Origin: Zanthoxylum bungeanum
Lineage: Eukaryota; Streptophyta; Magnoliopsida; Sapindales; Rutaceae
Length of the DNA stretch: 64,000 bases
Direction of reading: 5' to 3'
NCBI GenBank assembly: GCA_019454045.1
Contig: SKCR01034762.1
Coordinates: forward strand, 1 to 64,000
This document shows, piece by piece, positions 35,230-48,328 of this stretch (the first letter of the stretch is position 1; each line of letters begins with the position of its first letter). The notes beneath the pieces were generated by a model. It saw only the letters and a list, made by a program, of their open reading frames with translations, was not told the origin of the DNA and did not search any database. The position numbers and the translations under genes are program-made.

Positions 35230-36417
35230 ATCTGGATAGTACCCAATTCCCATCTCCTCCACATGTTAATCGAATAACTTAGGATGTAAGGCCTTAATAA
35301 GCGGGTCTTTTATGTTGACTTATCCTTGAACCTTCAAGACCGTTACGTCTTTTCATTCAATAATCTATATAATCATTTCCTTTCCACGTGTTAAAACTTG
35401 GAATGCGCTCTCGGATCCTTAGCCTGCATAATGGCTTCACTATTATCACAGTATAGTGGGATGGAATCCGTAATACTAGGCACAATGCCAAATTTTGTGA
35501 CTAAATTTATAATCCAAATAGCTTCTTTAGCAACTTCTGAAGCCGCTATAAATTCCACCTCGATGGTGGAATTAGCTGTTGAGCCTTGCTTTGAACATCG
35601 CCAAATAACTGCACCGCCATTAAGGGTAAATATTTGTTCGGATGTAGACTTTCTATCATCCGGATCTCTCTGGAAGTGGGAGTCTGTATAACTCTTAACT
35701 TGTAGCTCATCTTCTCCCTATATGAGAAATATATCCTTAGTACCTTTAAGATATTTTAGGATATGTTTCACGGCTATCCAATGATCATAACCTGGATCAG
35801 ATTGATATCTGCTTGTAACACTAGCGCCGAAACTGATATCTGGTCTTGTACATAACATAACATATATAATACTTCTAATACAATAAGCATATAACAAGTT
35901 AGACATTCTAACTCTCTCTTCCTCAGTCTGAGGTGTCATTTTCTTCAAAATATGTATGTCGTATCGGAAAGGTACATTTAGTGCCTTGCAGTTAGTAAAA
36001 CCGTACCTTTCTAATATTTTATCCATGTACGTAGATTGTGACAACCCTATAAGCTTCCTAACACTATCCCGGTAGATCCTTATACCCAATATATATGAAG
36101 TTTCACTCATGTTTTTCATGGAGAAATTCTTGCAAATGTAGGCTTTTGCACTTTGCATCAATCATATATCATTCCCAATGATAAAGATAATGTCTATGTA
36201 TATAACAATGAATATTATGATGCTCCCACTAAATTTATTATAAACACACGGTTCTTCCCCATTCTTGATGAATCCAGATAATCTAATTATCTTATCAAAA
36301 TGACAATTCCAGTTTCGGGATATCTGTTTAAGTCCATAAATAGACTTTTGGAGCTTACAAACCAAGTTTGAAGTATCACTGGATACGAAACCATCTAGTT
36401 GTTCCATATAGATATCT
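35230..36417 (-). pseudogene. E2 pol relic, RT centre to RNase H
   Basis: Minus-strand pieces: RT with VCKLQKSIYGLKQ (36407-36162), where the YVDD box reads YIDI and is therefore dead; RT-connection with TRPDISFGASVTSRYQ (36161-35718); RNase H down to about 35230 in another frame, with ASEVAKEAIWI and LYCDNSEAI readable. Continues upstream at 45988 beyond element H. Confidence 0.85.
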
Positions 36418-38012
36418 GTTGGACAAAATGACCCATAGCGTCACTATTTGCACAGATCATTGTGTTGTTGTAGCAAATTAACTATGTGACAAGGAAATTG
36501 CACTCTCATCATTTGTGATTAGATCACCATAGATATATAAATGAAGAGAGGTCCCTATGATTAGTTCCTGGACTGAGAATGATATAAGACAGTATCAGTC
36601 CCCAAGGATTAATCATTAAATATCCCTAGCCGGAGTATTATCGAGACTGGACATCGATAATGCGGAATAGGCTAGTATTGCACTTATGTGCGTGTGTGAG
36701 GGCACAACGGCATAGTTCTCATATATATAAGTATTGGATACTTATGCAAGTGCGATAGGAGGTCGTGTTTCACCGATGGTACGGGAAACAGCTTCGCTCT
36801 GGATAGACCCTTCGGAATCCCATTGGTATTATGACTATGTGTCTATGGGAGGCCGAAATCAAGGTAGTGTGTATAGTCTTAACCTGAGACTTACATCGCT
36901 AATACTTACGATAATCGATAGACTTTGGTCTTGGTGGTACAGGCTTTAACCGGTTCTGCGTACACCACTTCTGGGTTTATCAGAGAGTCGTAGTGTATTG
37001 GGTGTGATGTCAAGACGGAAGTATCACTTCAGTCATATGGAGATGAGGTCACGTAGGATACGGTATTAGTGCTCTTAAGTGCTGCGCGGCCATCGGGATA
37101 TTATGACAAGGTCATGTATATCCGATTATAGAGACTAGTTACCAGACATCCGACATGTGCTTCGTACGGGCAGACACTTATCCAGCCCCAGGCCTATCAC
37201 GTGACTATCTGATACTGGGCCGATACGCACAATACAATAGTATACTACGCTTGATACAGATCTTACTATTCTTAATGGATATGTCCGGAGAATTGGGAAG
37301 ACTTGGTGCTTTGCTAGGAGTCGACCTTATCTCGTAAATCGGTAAAACGTATACTTGGTACGTACGTGATTCGGATACTCCGACGACCGTATTTACTGCC
37401 AACTTATCCGGGGATCTCATGGGTCGCTTCCCGATAATCCACCGATGACGCACAACTCGCACTCTTGAATAATCTGGGATTATATAGAAGAGAGAGAAAA
37501 TTAATCTAGGATTAATAACGGAGATATTTTATCTAGGATAAAATATCGTCTGGAGAGAGATAACGATTAATCAAAAGGCTTTACACTTTTTACAACAAAA
37601 AAAAAACACATTTTTCATCTCTCTCATTTTCTCTTCTAATCCTCACGCCCAAAAGCTTAGAAGCTCACTAGTTTGGAGCCATAAATGGCGTGACTTTGAG
37701 GGAAGCAAGAGTGGGTTTTTGTGGCAAAACTCAAGTGCTAGCACACTTACGAGTCTTGCGAAGGTGGTAGGGAGGTTCGCCCATGAGCCGGGATCCATCG
37801 GACGAGGCTTGGAGCTCCGTTTCGTAGTTCAAATTTCTGTTTTGCAAGGCAGTGGACTGCTACCAGTGGCGCCAAAAACAGTGGGCATTTTGGGCTTGAT
37901 TCGCCTTCAAATCGACTCAACCGATCGATGTGAGTATTCCGCTACCTCCGTTGATGTATTCACGCATGTTTTCATTGCTTGTTTGATGTTGGGACCTAGA
38001 TTAATACCAACA
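36418..38012 (+). repeat. 5' LTR of H (with 528-bp deletion)
   Basis: TGTTGGACAA...CCAACA, 1595 bp. It equals the 3' LTR except for small changes and the loss of the segment corresponding to about 45019-45540, with the junction inside 'cgattaatc' at about 37570. The deletion removes most of the inverted-repeat array and keeps only its first three units. Confidence 0.9.
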
Positions 38013-38027
38013 ATGGCATCAAGAGCC

Positions 38028-40870
38028 TTAGGTTCAAGCATGAAATATTTAGGGTTAAAATTTGGGTAAATGTTTGTTGAGCATGATTTGAATAAATTGA
38101 TTGTTTAAGTATGCTTATAACATGTATAATTGCATTTTGGTTGGACCAATTTGTTGAAAATTGATTTGGAATTATTTTCCCCAAATTTCATGAGTCGGCC
38201 GAATGGTATAGTGATTTTGGGTTCTTGGAAATTTTTGTTTTTTGATTTATTAGATGAATTGGAATCATAATGTTTGATGTTAATTTAAGGTCAATTGGAT
38301 TGTACTTTGAATTGGACAAAAAACCCCAAAATCTTGTGTTGGCCGAATGTGTATGCCCTTTAATGTCTTGGTAATTTTGATTTTGTGACATTGGATGTGT
38401 ATGAAATCAAATTGGATGGTGATTTGATGTCGATTGTGGGTTCGATTGGATTGAAACCAAATCGGACACAAAATCCCTCCTTGGCCGAGAGCTTTAAGCA
38501 TGTAAATGGGTTTGATTTTTCAATTTGTGTGTTGGACATATGATAATGAATTGAGTATGATTAATTTGACTAATTTGATGTTTTGGAAATGTTGATTTAG
38601 GTGATTAATCATATTATACACTTTAGGTAATTAAATTGCTAAATTGGATTTATGTAATTTAATTATTTAGGCTTAAATTGGATTTGGGCTTCTAATGTGT
38701 AATTGGGCCTATTGGGCTTGATTTTATCAAGTTGGGTTTAGGCCAAATGGATTGGATCCAATTGGGCCAAAACCTTAACCATAAAGCCCAAATGCGACTA
38801 ATGAACCTTTAAAGTTCAATTGGGCCTAATGGGCCAAGATTGATTTATGGGCTTATGGGGTAAATCCCGGATTGGACTTTGGTTATCGGTTTGACCCGAA
38901 TTGACCAAAAGTCCACGCCTTAAGAAATCAATTAAAAGCCCATTGGACTTTAATTGAATTGACGTTGGACGTTAATCGGTCTTTGAGACGCGTTACGATT
39001 AAATTTGGAATTTAAATCGTAAAAGGTTTATTAATAAAGTGTAATATTTAATTTGGAATTGAATGTTGAATTAGTATTAAATACATGTTAAATTAGATTT
39101 AATGATGTAGTTTAATTTAATTCATGAATTCGTACTTTAAGTACTTATTCGCAAAAACGAGTTTGACTCGAACAAAATCAAATCGTTGTTTGAACATTGG
39201 ATGATCACTTAATTATCAGATTAATTAATTTGATTAGATTGATTGATAGCATGCTTATGTGTGTGAATACGTGGTTGTGTTGAATGAATAATGTATATCG
39301 GATGGATATTAGATGGGTGGGGCAATTTTAGAAATTGTTGTAATAAATTCGATTTATTAAATTGGACCTGCGTGTCCAGCCTTATCACCTTCATTCTCTT
39401 TGTATTCTCTTCTCACCTATTCCCCTCTATGTATATGAGGTTTCTTTAGAAGTGTAGTGTAACGGGTAGAAGTAATACTAGTGCTAGCTTGAGTGAGAAA
39501 GGGAGAGATTTGATCTAGGATCAATGTGTTAAGTATCCATCCGCATATCATTATTATTTATTTTCATACTCGCTTTATTATGTATTTAGAATGCATGTTT
39601 AAGGGTGTATGATGATGAGACCTTAACAAAAATAATTAAATTGGTAGCCAATTTGCACGCGAAAAACCCTCGTTATATATCAAGCGTTTATTTCCTTCCA
39701 TTGAGTGATTCTTACTCAAGATCCGAGATTGGCTGGGGTTGTTGGCCAAAGTCAAGCCCTTGTCCGTCGAAGATGTGTTTTAATCACGAGGCTTTGTTCC
39801 ATATCCGTTTCGTGTCCAAGTTGTGGTTTGTTGGCCAAAGTCAAGACCACTTCTTGTCCATTGACATTGATTACGAAGCTTCCATGTCAATGGGTCCGCG
39901 CTTGACTGGGATCACTAGGTTTGTTGTGCCAAAGCCAAAGCCTAGTTGATTCAGAGGAAAAGGTTAGGGTATACATTCGATGTATAGGCATATATAAGAT
40001 ATATGTTTGGGACTTGGATGTCCACCTACTGGATCTAGGAGTTGGATGAGATCCAATTGATCTTCGAGATTTACCTAGTTAATTATCATACAATTTGTTG
40101 GCCAAAGTCAAGATTGTGTGATATTTAACGGGATCCTAGCCCACTAGGAAACACGGTTTCCCGAGTACTCCACAGAGGGTTAAAGGCTCGACGAAAAATA
40201 GTGGGAGGCAAGTATTGAATTTGCAACATTCGTTCGAATACTCGCTAAACGCGCTCATCTATTTTACTCGTCATATTAATCAAAAGTATTAGTTTGACTA
40301 ATATTTTATGTTGTTTTAAAAATATATATAGTTGGACTATATACAAACTCATTCAATTATAGTTGATTTTATAATTGGATTATAGTAATCAATATAATTG
40401 AATTAAAATGATAGTTGATTTTATAATTAGATTATAGTAATCAATATTAAAATTATAGTTGATTAAATAATTGGATTATTGTAATCATTATAATAAATAG
40501 TACCTTATTAAATTGATTAAATAGTTGGACTATTGAAATCAAGAAAGAATTGAAAAGTTGAATATTTAAAATATATAATCCTTGGATTAATGTTTTAAAT
40601 GATTTAATTTTCATATTGGGAATAATAATAGGTTAATTTATTTGATAAAATAACTTATTATGACTAAGCCCATAATTAAGCAAATAGTAGAGCATAAAAT
40701 CTTTGGAAGATTTATGTGATGATGACTTTAGTGCTTAATTAATATACTTATCATAAATCTATCTTTAGATTTAAAAGTATTAAATTGCAAATAATAATTC
40801 TTAGAGAATTGATTTGACTATTCTAGAGGTGAAAAGTCAAAGTTTGCAATTGGGCGTGTTGCACAAGGTG
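38028..40870 (+). other. H interior, 5' non-coding part
   Basis: About 2.8 kb between the primer-binding site and the first pol-like sequence. There is no gag-like reading in any frame. It is rich in 'attgggcctaatgggc'-type repeats (38680-38880) and, further on, in 'gttgattttataattggatta' repeats (40320-40520) spaced about 60 bases. The phrase 'ttggccaaagtcaag' recurs at about 39743, 39830 and 40098. Short ORFs here look random. Confidence 0.65.
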
Positions 40871-43850
40871 CACATCATTTCGATATTCCAAAACCCAAGG
40901 CTGGCCAAAGGTTTGTGAAATATTGAAATGATAATTGACATATCCCAAAGTGACTACCATTTGAATATGGAAGACACGAAGGAATTAAAGAAAGGGCGAG
41001 GCTCTGACTTTAAAATATTTGTCAAAGTTATGTTCACTACTAGTATTGAAATTGGATTTTAAATACTTAGTGTGGTACATAATATATGTATTGATGTTCA
41101 GAATCCGCTATGAGCTGGATACTGACTTCAAGCCGAGATTTCTCTGCAAATCAGAAACGGGACGAAAGTCGCTGTTTCGACCGTAGATACCTAAGTTTAG
41201 GAACTACCCTTTGGGTATGTACTTAAATTAGGAACTGTTATAATGTAACTAGTTTGACTAGAGACATTATCTCTATATTAGTGTTTAATCCGTTGCGGAT
41301 AAAACCTTTATATTATAGAACACAAAGTGTTTTATTATATAAAGATGATACTGAGATAAACACATTAGATGTGAATAACAGAATTTATATTTTGAATATA
41401 ATAAAATCTCAAACATATAAAATGACAAATAAATAGCTCAAATTGATTTGATCAATAGAGACTTATTTGTGGCATTGTTGTCTAGGACACAATTAAACGA
41501 GACTCGTATATCCACACTTTTGAAGAGTGGGTACTAGGACTGATTTGACTATTCAAATAAGGTCTGCGAATCTAGTTTATTAGGTAAAGTACCTAAAATA
41601 CTATTTACTTGGTAATATATAAGGGCCACCGATCTGTTAGCCCTATTCATGGTGAAGTTAGTGGGCCCATATCTAGCTAGACTAGATGTGAACATGAATA
41701 TTTCGTGACCTTAACGGATGTGGACATCACGTTATGGTTATGTGTTTCTTTTGAAGAACACAAATCGGAAACTTTTTAGTTTCGACACGAAGTAGAAAAA
41801 TAGATCGGCTATAGTATTATTCCGCCACGGTAAGACCGTAATTGGAAAATACTTAAGCAGTAAGTTTCATACGTACATGAAAGAGTACAGTATTCTTTCA
41901 AATGAGGACCTCCCGAGACACGTCAGTTAGACGGGTGTCCGAACTAAAAACTGAATTTTGTTGGACATGATAAGGTTTATCACGAGTCGCTCTGAGCTAT
42001 TATTTCCTTCTAATGATATGTATTAACAGTGCAAAACTTATTTAGAATAAGGTTCCATATAAATCTGTTTGACAGATATCATATAGGATATGAACAGGGA
42101 AGAAACGAGGTTTCTCATTCCTGGTAATTTGGGTATGCCAGGCATAACGTTTGGATGATACCAAACTAAGAACCCAAACTGGATAAGTGCCAATATAGGT
42201 TATCCTAAGGGAAACCTTAAGTATAGTACTTATAAATCTCACATTAGAACAATGTGATTGTTGCTCACCATGCGGTTTTTCCTGAGAGGAATACCGATAT
42301 GCAGTGGTCAGTGGGAGGATAGTGATACTCGATGAAAATCGGAGTAATACTGTTCTAGGCACGAAGTCCTTAATGGAACACAAATAGTTCATCTATGATG
42401 AATCTATACCATTAATCTTCGAATACACAAGAACTGAGTAGATCGGATAGAGTCAGAAAACAACCTAGGGTATGGGTTTCTGATCTAACCTCATAAAGAT
42501 GTCAATCTTATGAAGGTATACCATCCGACTACGTTTTGAGGAAGTGATACGAGGTATCGACTCCCTATTATGGCAAAGTGCCATGAGTCCGAAATGGATT
42601 CCATGTATAACAACTATTTTGGATACTAGTTGTTGTACCACAAGGCATTGTGCCTATTGGTACATTAACGTCTTCAAGGAAGACATACATGGAAGGCAAC
42701 ATACCAACGTACAAAGCTGGGCTTTTGACGGAAAGGTATCGTTATCAACATTGTGTTAATAACGGTTCAACCTTTTACCTGTTGCCATGGTAAATCCATT
42801 TTGAAAATGCTTGTTGATAACTGCGTATTTCATTTATGAAATGTGTCAGTTATAGATCAAAATCGCTTTCCTGAAAAGGAAACCTTTTGGAGGATGTTTA
42901 CAACATCCTGACGATTTTGTTAACCGAACAAACAAGGTTTGCGGGTTATTCGATCCATGTTTGGATTGAAGCAAGCATAAGGTTCTTGGAACTGTCGTTT
43001 TGAAATAATCATAATGATTTATGATTTGACTCAAAACGAAATAATTCTTGTGTATATAAGGAGGTTAGTGAGAGAGGGCACTGACAATGAAATTCCCATA
43101 AAGCAATTGGTGAAAGCTTGGCTTTCATAGATATTCTTTCAATAGAAATTCTCCGTAGAATTCTGGGGAGTAACAACCTTTATTCAAGGAATAAAGATCT
43201 ACTGGGATAGATTTGGAGTTGTTAACACTCTCTGGAAATTGTACATTTAAAATGTACTTGTATGGTGTGTCTCATACGCTTCGAGCATATGGAGTCACGA
43301 TCAGGTCAATCCAAGTGATAGTCACTGGATTGAAGTTAAGAACATCTGTTAGTATCTTAGAGAACTAAAGATGATGTCTTAATCTATGGAGAAGGAGAAC
43401 TTGAAGTGACTGGGATCACTGCTGCAAGTTTCCAAACATTTAAATACTACGGTACTATAAAGTTTGAATAACGGGACAGTGAGCTGGAAATCTTCCAAGC
43501 AAGATAACTGTTGCCGAATAAACAACAAATGCGGATTATTGCTGCAGCTGAGGCAGCAATAGAAGCCATTTGGATCGAAAATAAATCTAATTAGATTAGA
43601 TATAGTTCTTTTAGCAGCTGAGCTAGGCGTCAGCACAGGCTAAGGAATTAAAGGTCTCATCGACGATCCAGATATATACTTCTATATCATCTGATTCGTT
43701 CGGATCATACATCGTGCGCGATGTGATGATCGTATAAATCGCGTCAGACGATTATCAAACAAATCCGCTGACGAAAACCTTTCCTCAGCAATTTGAGCGA
43801 ACCGTACATAGTTCGGGTGTGGGACACTTGAGTGACTGGCTATGTGCCAA
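40870..43850 (+). pseudogene. H pol relic (copia), heavily eroded
   Basis: Homology to E3 can be followed in order on the plus strand: gag end near 40900, protease start 'MFTTSIEIGF' at 41032, pre-integrase LWHC piece near 41464, RT piece LEDVYN/NKVCG at 42888-42945, RNase H pieces near 43380-43640, and the polyprotein end TKTFPQQFERTVHSSG at 43770. Stops and frame changes occur every few dozen bases, so no domain is intact. E3 is a far better preserved relative. Confidence 0.8.
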
Positions 43851-44914
43851 GTGGGAGATTGTTGGACAAAATGACCCATAGCGTCACTATTTGCACAGAT
43901 CATTGTGTTGTTGTAGCAAATTAACTATGTGACAAGGAAATTGCACTCTCATCATTTGTGATTAGATCACCATAGATATATAAATGAAGAGAGGTCCCTA
44001 TGATTAGTTCCTGGACTGAGAATGATATGAGACAGTATCAGTCCCCGAAGGATTAATCATTAAATATCCCTAGCCGGAGTATTATCGAGACTGGACATCG
44101 ATAATGCGGAATAGGCTAGTATTGCACTTGTGTGCGTTGTGAGGGCACAACGGCATAGTTCTCATATATATAAGTATTGGATACTTATGCAAGTGCGATA
44201 GGAGGTCGTGTTTCACCGATGGTACGGGAAACAGCTTCGCTCTGGATAGACCCTTCGGAATCCCATTGGTATTATGACTATGTGTCTATGGGAGGCCAAA
44301 ATCAAGGTAGGTGTGTATAGTCTTAACCTGAGACTTACATCGCTAATACTTACGATAATCGATAGACTTTGGTCTTGGTGGTACAGGCTTTAACCGGTTC
44401 TGCGTACACCACTTCTGGGTTTATCAGAGAGTCGTAGTGTATTGGTGTGATGTCAAGACGGAAGTATCACTTCAGTCATATTGGAGATGATGTCACGTAG
44501 GATACGGTATTAGTGCTCTTAAGTGCTGCGCGGCCATCGGGATGTTATGACAAGGTCATGTATATCCGATTATAGAGACTAGTTACCAGACATCCGACAT
44601 GTGCTTCGTACGGGGTAGGCACTTATCCAGCCTCAGGCCTAGCACGTGACTATCCGATACTGGGCCGATACGCACAATACAATAGTATACTACGCTTGAT
44701 ACAGATCTTAATATTCTTAATGGATATGTCCGGAGAATTGGGAAGACTTGGTGCTTTGCTAGGAGTCGACCTTGTCTCGTAAATCGGTAAAACGTAGTAC
44801 TTGGTACGTACGTGATTCGGATACTCCGACGACCGTATTTACTGCCAACTTATCCGGGGATCTCATGGGTCGCTTCCCGATAATCCACCGATGACGCACA
44901 ACTCGCACTCTTGA

Positions 44915-45213
44915 ATAATCTGGGATTATATAGAAGAGAGAGAAAATTAATCTAGGATTAATAACGGAGATATTTTATCTAGGATAAAATATCGTCTGGA
45001 GAGAGATAACGATTAATTTGGAATTAATCGATTAAATTAATATATTCGATATATTAAACGAAATTAGATTTCGACGCGGAATTAAAATTAGATTTTAATT
45101 CGGGCGAACGAATTAATTTAGAATTAATTCGTTAGCGACGTGAATAGTGAATTCGCTAGGCGTAATCATCTAATTACGACGCGACGGAAAAATCGTTAAT
45201 TTGGAATTAACGA
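44915..45213 (+). repeat. Array of short perfect inverted repeats in the H LTR
   Basis: Units in order, arm length and centre: 44915 (6 bp, TGG), 44946 (7, TAG), 44969 (11, TAG), 45010 (9, TGG), 45037 (9, TCG), 45059 (6, TAG), 45079 (10, TAG), 45107 (12, TAG), 45161 (6, 6-nt centre), 45193 (9, TGG). All arms pair perfectly. Examples are CGATTAATT / AATTAATCG and GAATTAAAAT / ATTTTAATTC. The unit at 45107 has arms AACGAATTAATT / AATTAATTCGTT. Almost every centre is TNG. Confidence 0.9.
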
Positions 45214-45279
45214 ACCCGAGCCTGAATGTAATTGCGAGCGCATTCGTATTTCGAATTCGAGTGCGACAACGCAAGTCGC

Positions 45280-45425
45280 ATCAAGCGTCAAATCAATCGT
45301 CACATCAAGCGTCAAATCAAATGTCACTTTGAGTGATGTGATTGATTGATGTGATTGATTGATTGAAAGACATGTCACTTTATTAAAGTTGATATGACTT
45401 AAAGTTGATATGACTTAAAGTTGAT
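45280..45425 (+). repeat. Direct repeats after the inverted-repeat array
   Basis: ATCAAGCGTCAAATCAA occurs at 45280 and 45304. GATTGATGTGATTGATTGATT-type runs follow near 45340. AAAGTTGATATGACTT-type units occur three times from 45385. The whole block is within the portion deleted from the 5' LTR of H. Confidence 0.75.
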
Positions 45426-45987
45426 GTGAAAAGTGAAAGCTATTGGAGGGAAAACTTTTGGTTTTTGGCTCCAAAAATTCATTTAATTTATTAGATGAAA
45501 TTAAATGGAAATTGATTTTTATTTTGGAAAATATATAATCAAAAGGCTTTACACTTTTTACAACAAAAAAAAAAACACATTTTTCATCTCTCTCATTTTC
45601 TCTTCTAATCCTCACGCCCAAAAGCTTAGAAGCTCACTGGTTTGGAGCCATAAATGGCGTGACTTTGAGGGAAGCAAGAGTGGGTTTTTGTGGCATAAAC
45701 TCAAGTGCTAGCACACTTACGAGTCTTGCGAAGGTGGTAGGGAGGTTCGCCCATGAGCCGGGATCCATCGGACGAGGCTTGGAGCTCCGTTTCGCAGCTC
45801 AAATTTCTGTTTTGCAAGGCAGTGGACTACTACCAGTGGCGCCAAAAACAGTGGGCATTTTGGGCTTGATTCGCCTTCAAATCGACTCAACCGATCGATG
45901 TGAGTATTCCGCTACCTCCGTTGATGTATTCACGCATGTTTTCATTGCTTGTTTGATCTTGGGACCTAGATTAATACCAACAATATC

Positions 45988-48328
45988 ATCATCGAGGAAT
46001 CCACTTAGAAAAGTGTTTTTCTCATTCATCTATCATATCTCATAATCGTGATATACAGTCATGGATAAAAGAATCCTAATGGATTTTAGCATGGCTATTG
46101 TGAAAAAGTTTCCTCATAGTCAATCACATGACATTGAGTATAATTTTTTGCTACAAGTCAGGCCTTAAAGGTTTCTATATCTCCATCAGGCCCTCGCTTC
46201 CTTTTATAAACCCATTTACAACCAATAGGTTTAATTCTTTCAGGAAGTTCAACTAAGTCCCAGACTTGATTGTCATGCATAGAATCCATCTCGGACTTTA
46301 TGGCTTCCTGCCATTTTCCCGAATCGATATCCAATATCGCCTCTTTATACGTAGTCGGATCCGTTTTCTCCAAGAAGAGGACATCAAGGCTTGCGTCAGA
46401 CGTTAAAAACAGTCTCTTATGAGGCATTGATATTCTATTTGACCTATATAGAACCTGTATTATAGATCCTTCACCTAGTTGGACCTCTCCTTCCATATCT
46501 GGTTCCTCAATGTTGGGATCAAACTCATCGAGTTCAATCTTTCTACAATTTCCACTTTCTCTCAAAAATTCATTTTTTAAAAAAAATGGCAAAATGAGCA
46601 ACAAATATATTTCGTCTCTCATAATCGTATAATTTATATCCCAAAGACTTTTCAAAATATCCAACAAACCTATATTTATACCCCATGGGTGTTAATTTAT
46701 CCCGCTACGTGACTCTAACGTACGCGGGACAACCCCAAATCTTTAAATATCTAAGACTTGGATTTCTATCGAACCATATTTGATATGAGGTCGTAGAAAC
46801 AACTTTTGATAGAACTCTGTTAAATATGTAGGCAGCAGTAAATAAAGTGTAACCCCAAAGATAATATGGAAGATCTGTGTAACTCATCATGGATAGCACC
46901 ATATCCAATAAAGTACGATTTCTCCATTCAGACACATTATTGTGTTGAGGAGTTCCCGGTGGGCTATATTGGGCGAGAATCTCATTCTCCCTTAAATAAC
47001 TTCTGAATTTTTCGCTCATTAATTTACCATATCGATCTTATTGAAGGATCTTGATGAATTTCTCGGTTTTTTTTCTATTTCGTTTCGGAATATTTTGAAC
47101 TTTTCAATGTTTCTGATTTATGTCTCATTAAGTAGACATATCCATATTTTGACTTATCATCAGTGAAAGTCACGAAGTATGTTAAACCATCATGAGCAGC
47201 ATGATTTAATAGACCATACACATCACAGTGTACTAGTTCTAATAAATCTTCAGCACAGTGTCCAACACCAAAAAATGAGGCTTTTTTCATTTTCCCTTGG
47301 ATACATGACTCACAAGTTGGACAATGATCTAAGGTAAGATCTTCAATCAAACCATCATTAACCAATTTCAATAGGTGCCTAACACCTATGTGGCCCAATA
47401 TCATATTTCATAATTCAGTATTATTTTCCTCTACATTAAATACATCTCTATATATTTCCAAAACATAATGACTGTTAGATAAATAACATTCACATATCAA
47501 ATAATTGTCTTTATTATATAAAAATAAAGCACCATCTTTAATATTTAGTTTATATCCATCTTTATCCAATATTGGTAACGATATTATCTGTCTGATAAGG
47601 GAGGGTACATAATAACAGTCATGTAAAAGTAATTTACATCCATTAGGGAGATCTAGAATAATTGTTCATATGGTATTGACATCAAATTTCTTGGCATTCT
47701 CAATTCTAAGCTGGATCTCCCATTTGTTTAGCCTTCTTTTAACTTTCATAACTTGCATGGAGTTACAAATATGAGTAGGACTACCAGTGTCTAACACCCA
47801 ACCACTATTTGCATCTAAGGCTAATAAGATGTCAATAATAGGAAAAATACAAAGCGAATCCGGGGTTCCTGCTTTTCTTTTCAGCTCTGGAAAATCTTTC
47901 TTCCAGTGTCCAGACTTCTTATAGTGTAGATATGCATCACGAGCTACACGTGGTCTTGTAGTTTGTTTCTTGGAGTCTTTCTTCTTATTTCCCATTTTAA
48001 TCTTCTTAGACTTTCCAGAATTCTTTGAAGAGCTTACTCCACCGTGGAGGTACAAAGTGGGATTCCCATTCTTCAAATCATGTTCCGCGGAGCGTAACAT
48101 GTTTTGAAGCTCTTAATATGTGGCTTGCATCAAATGCATCACAAAGCCATCATATGTACCATGTAAAGAAGGCATAATCATATTTCAGCCTAGTCTTTCA
48201 TCTATCATAATGTCCTTTAAAATTATTCTGATTCCAAGACAAGACGGATGTCAATTTCATACTCTAAGTAGTTCCCAACTCTATTTATTGGAATCCAAAA
48301 GCTGAGCTAATGGATTTACAACAGCCAT
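45988..48328 (-). pseudogene. E2 gag-pol relic, gag to RT start
   Basis: The likely gag start ATG is at 48328 (MAVVNPLAQLLDSNK), with gag broken before 48100. At 48100-47666 are the gag tail, a knuckle in which two cysteines are lost (DAYLHYKKSGHWKKDF), and protease VLDTGSPTHICNS. Integrase is at 47404-47075, with HIGVRHL, CESCIQGKM and HCDVYG (degraded HSDVCG). Integrase end is 47019-46705 and 46667-46158, where the RT start KPIGCKWVYKRKRGPDGD is readable. Continues at 36417 beyond element H. Confidence 0.85.

Larger units (their letters stand above)
36418..45982 (+). mobile_element. H: complete non-autonomous copia element, TSD ATATC
   Basis: 5' LTR 36418-38012, primer-binding site TGGCATCAAGAGCC (38014-38027), interior, polypurine tract GTGGGAGA (about 43851-43858), 3' LTR 43860-45982. 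Perfect 5-bp duplication ATATC at 36413-36417 and 45983-45987. The LTRs differ at roughly two dozen sites by eye, apart from one 528-bp deletion in the 5' LTR, so insertion is fairly recent. The interior is related to E3, but its reading frames are destroyed throughout. Confidence 0.93.
43860..45982 (+). repeat. 3' LTR of H, full length
   Basis: 2123 bp, TGTTGGACAA...CCAACA. It contains the inverted-repeat array (44915-45213) and the following direct repeats that are deleted from the 5' LTR. Same family as the E3 LTR at 51188-53066. Confidence 0.92.

Noticed and set aside
35398..35691. 97-aa plus-strand ORF
   Set aside because: Antisense of the RNase H relic of E2.
39605..39949. 114-aa ORF in the interior of element H
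   Set aside because: No family resemblance; overlaps repeats of 'ttggccaaagtcaag'; neighbouring frames equally open.
44915..45213. CRISPR-like or satellite array
   Set aside because: Units are inverted repeats of differing sequence and length, not direct repeats with spacers.
36418..45982. Hammerhead ribozyme (retrozyme) in LTRs
   Set aside because: Looked for CTGATGA followed by a GAAA-type core within the LTRs of H, LTR3 and F; no matching arrangement seen.
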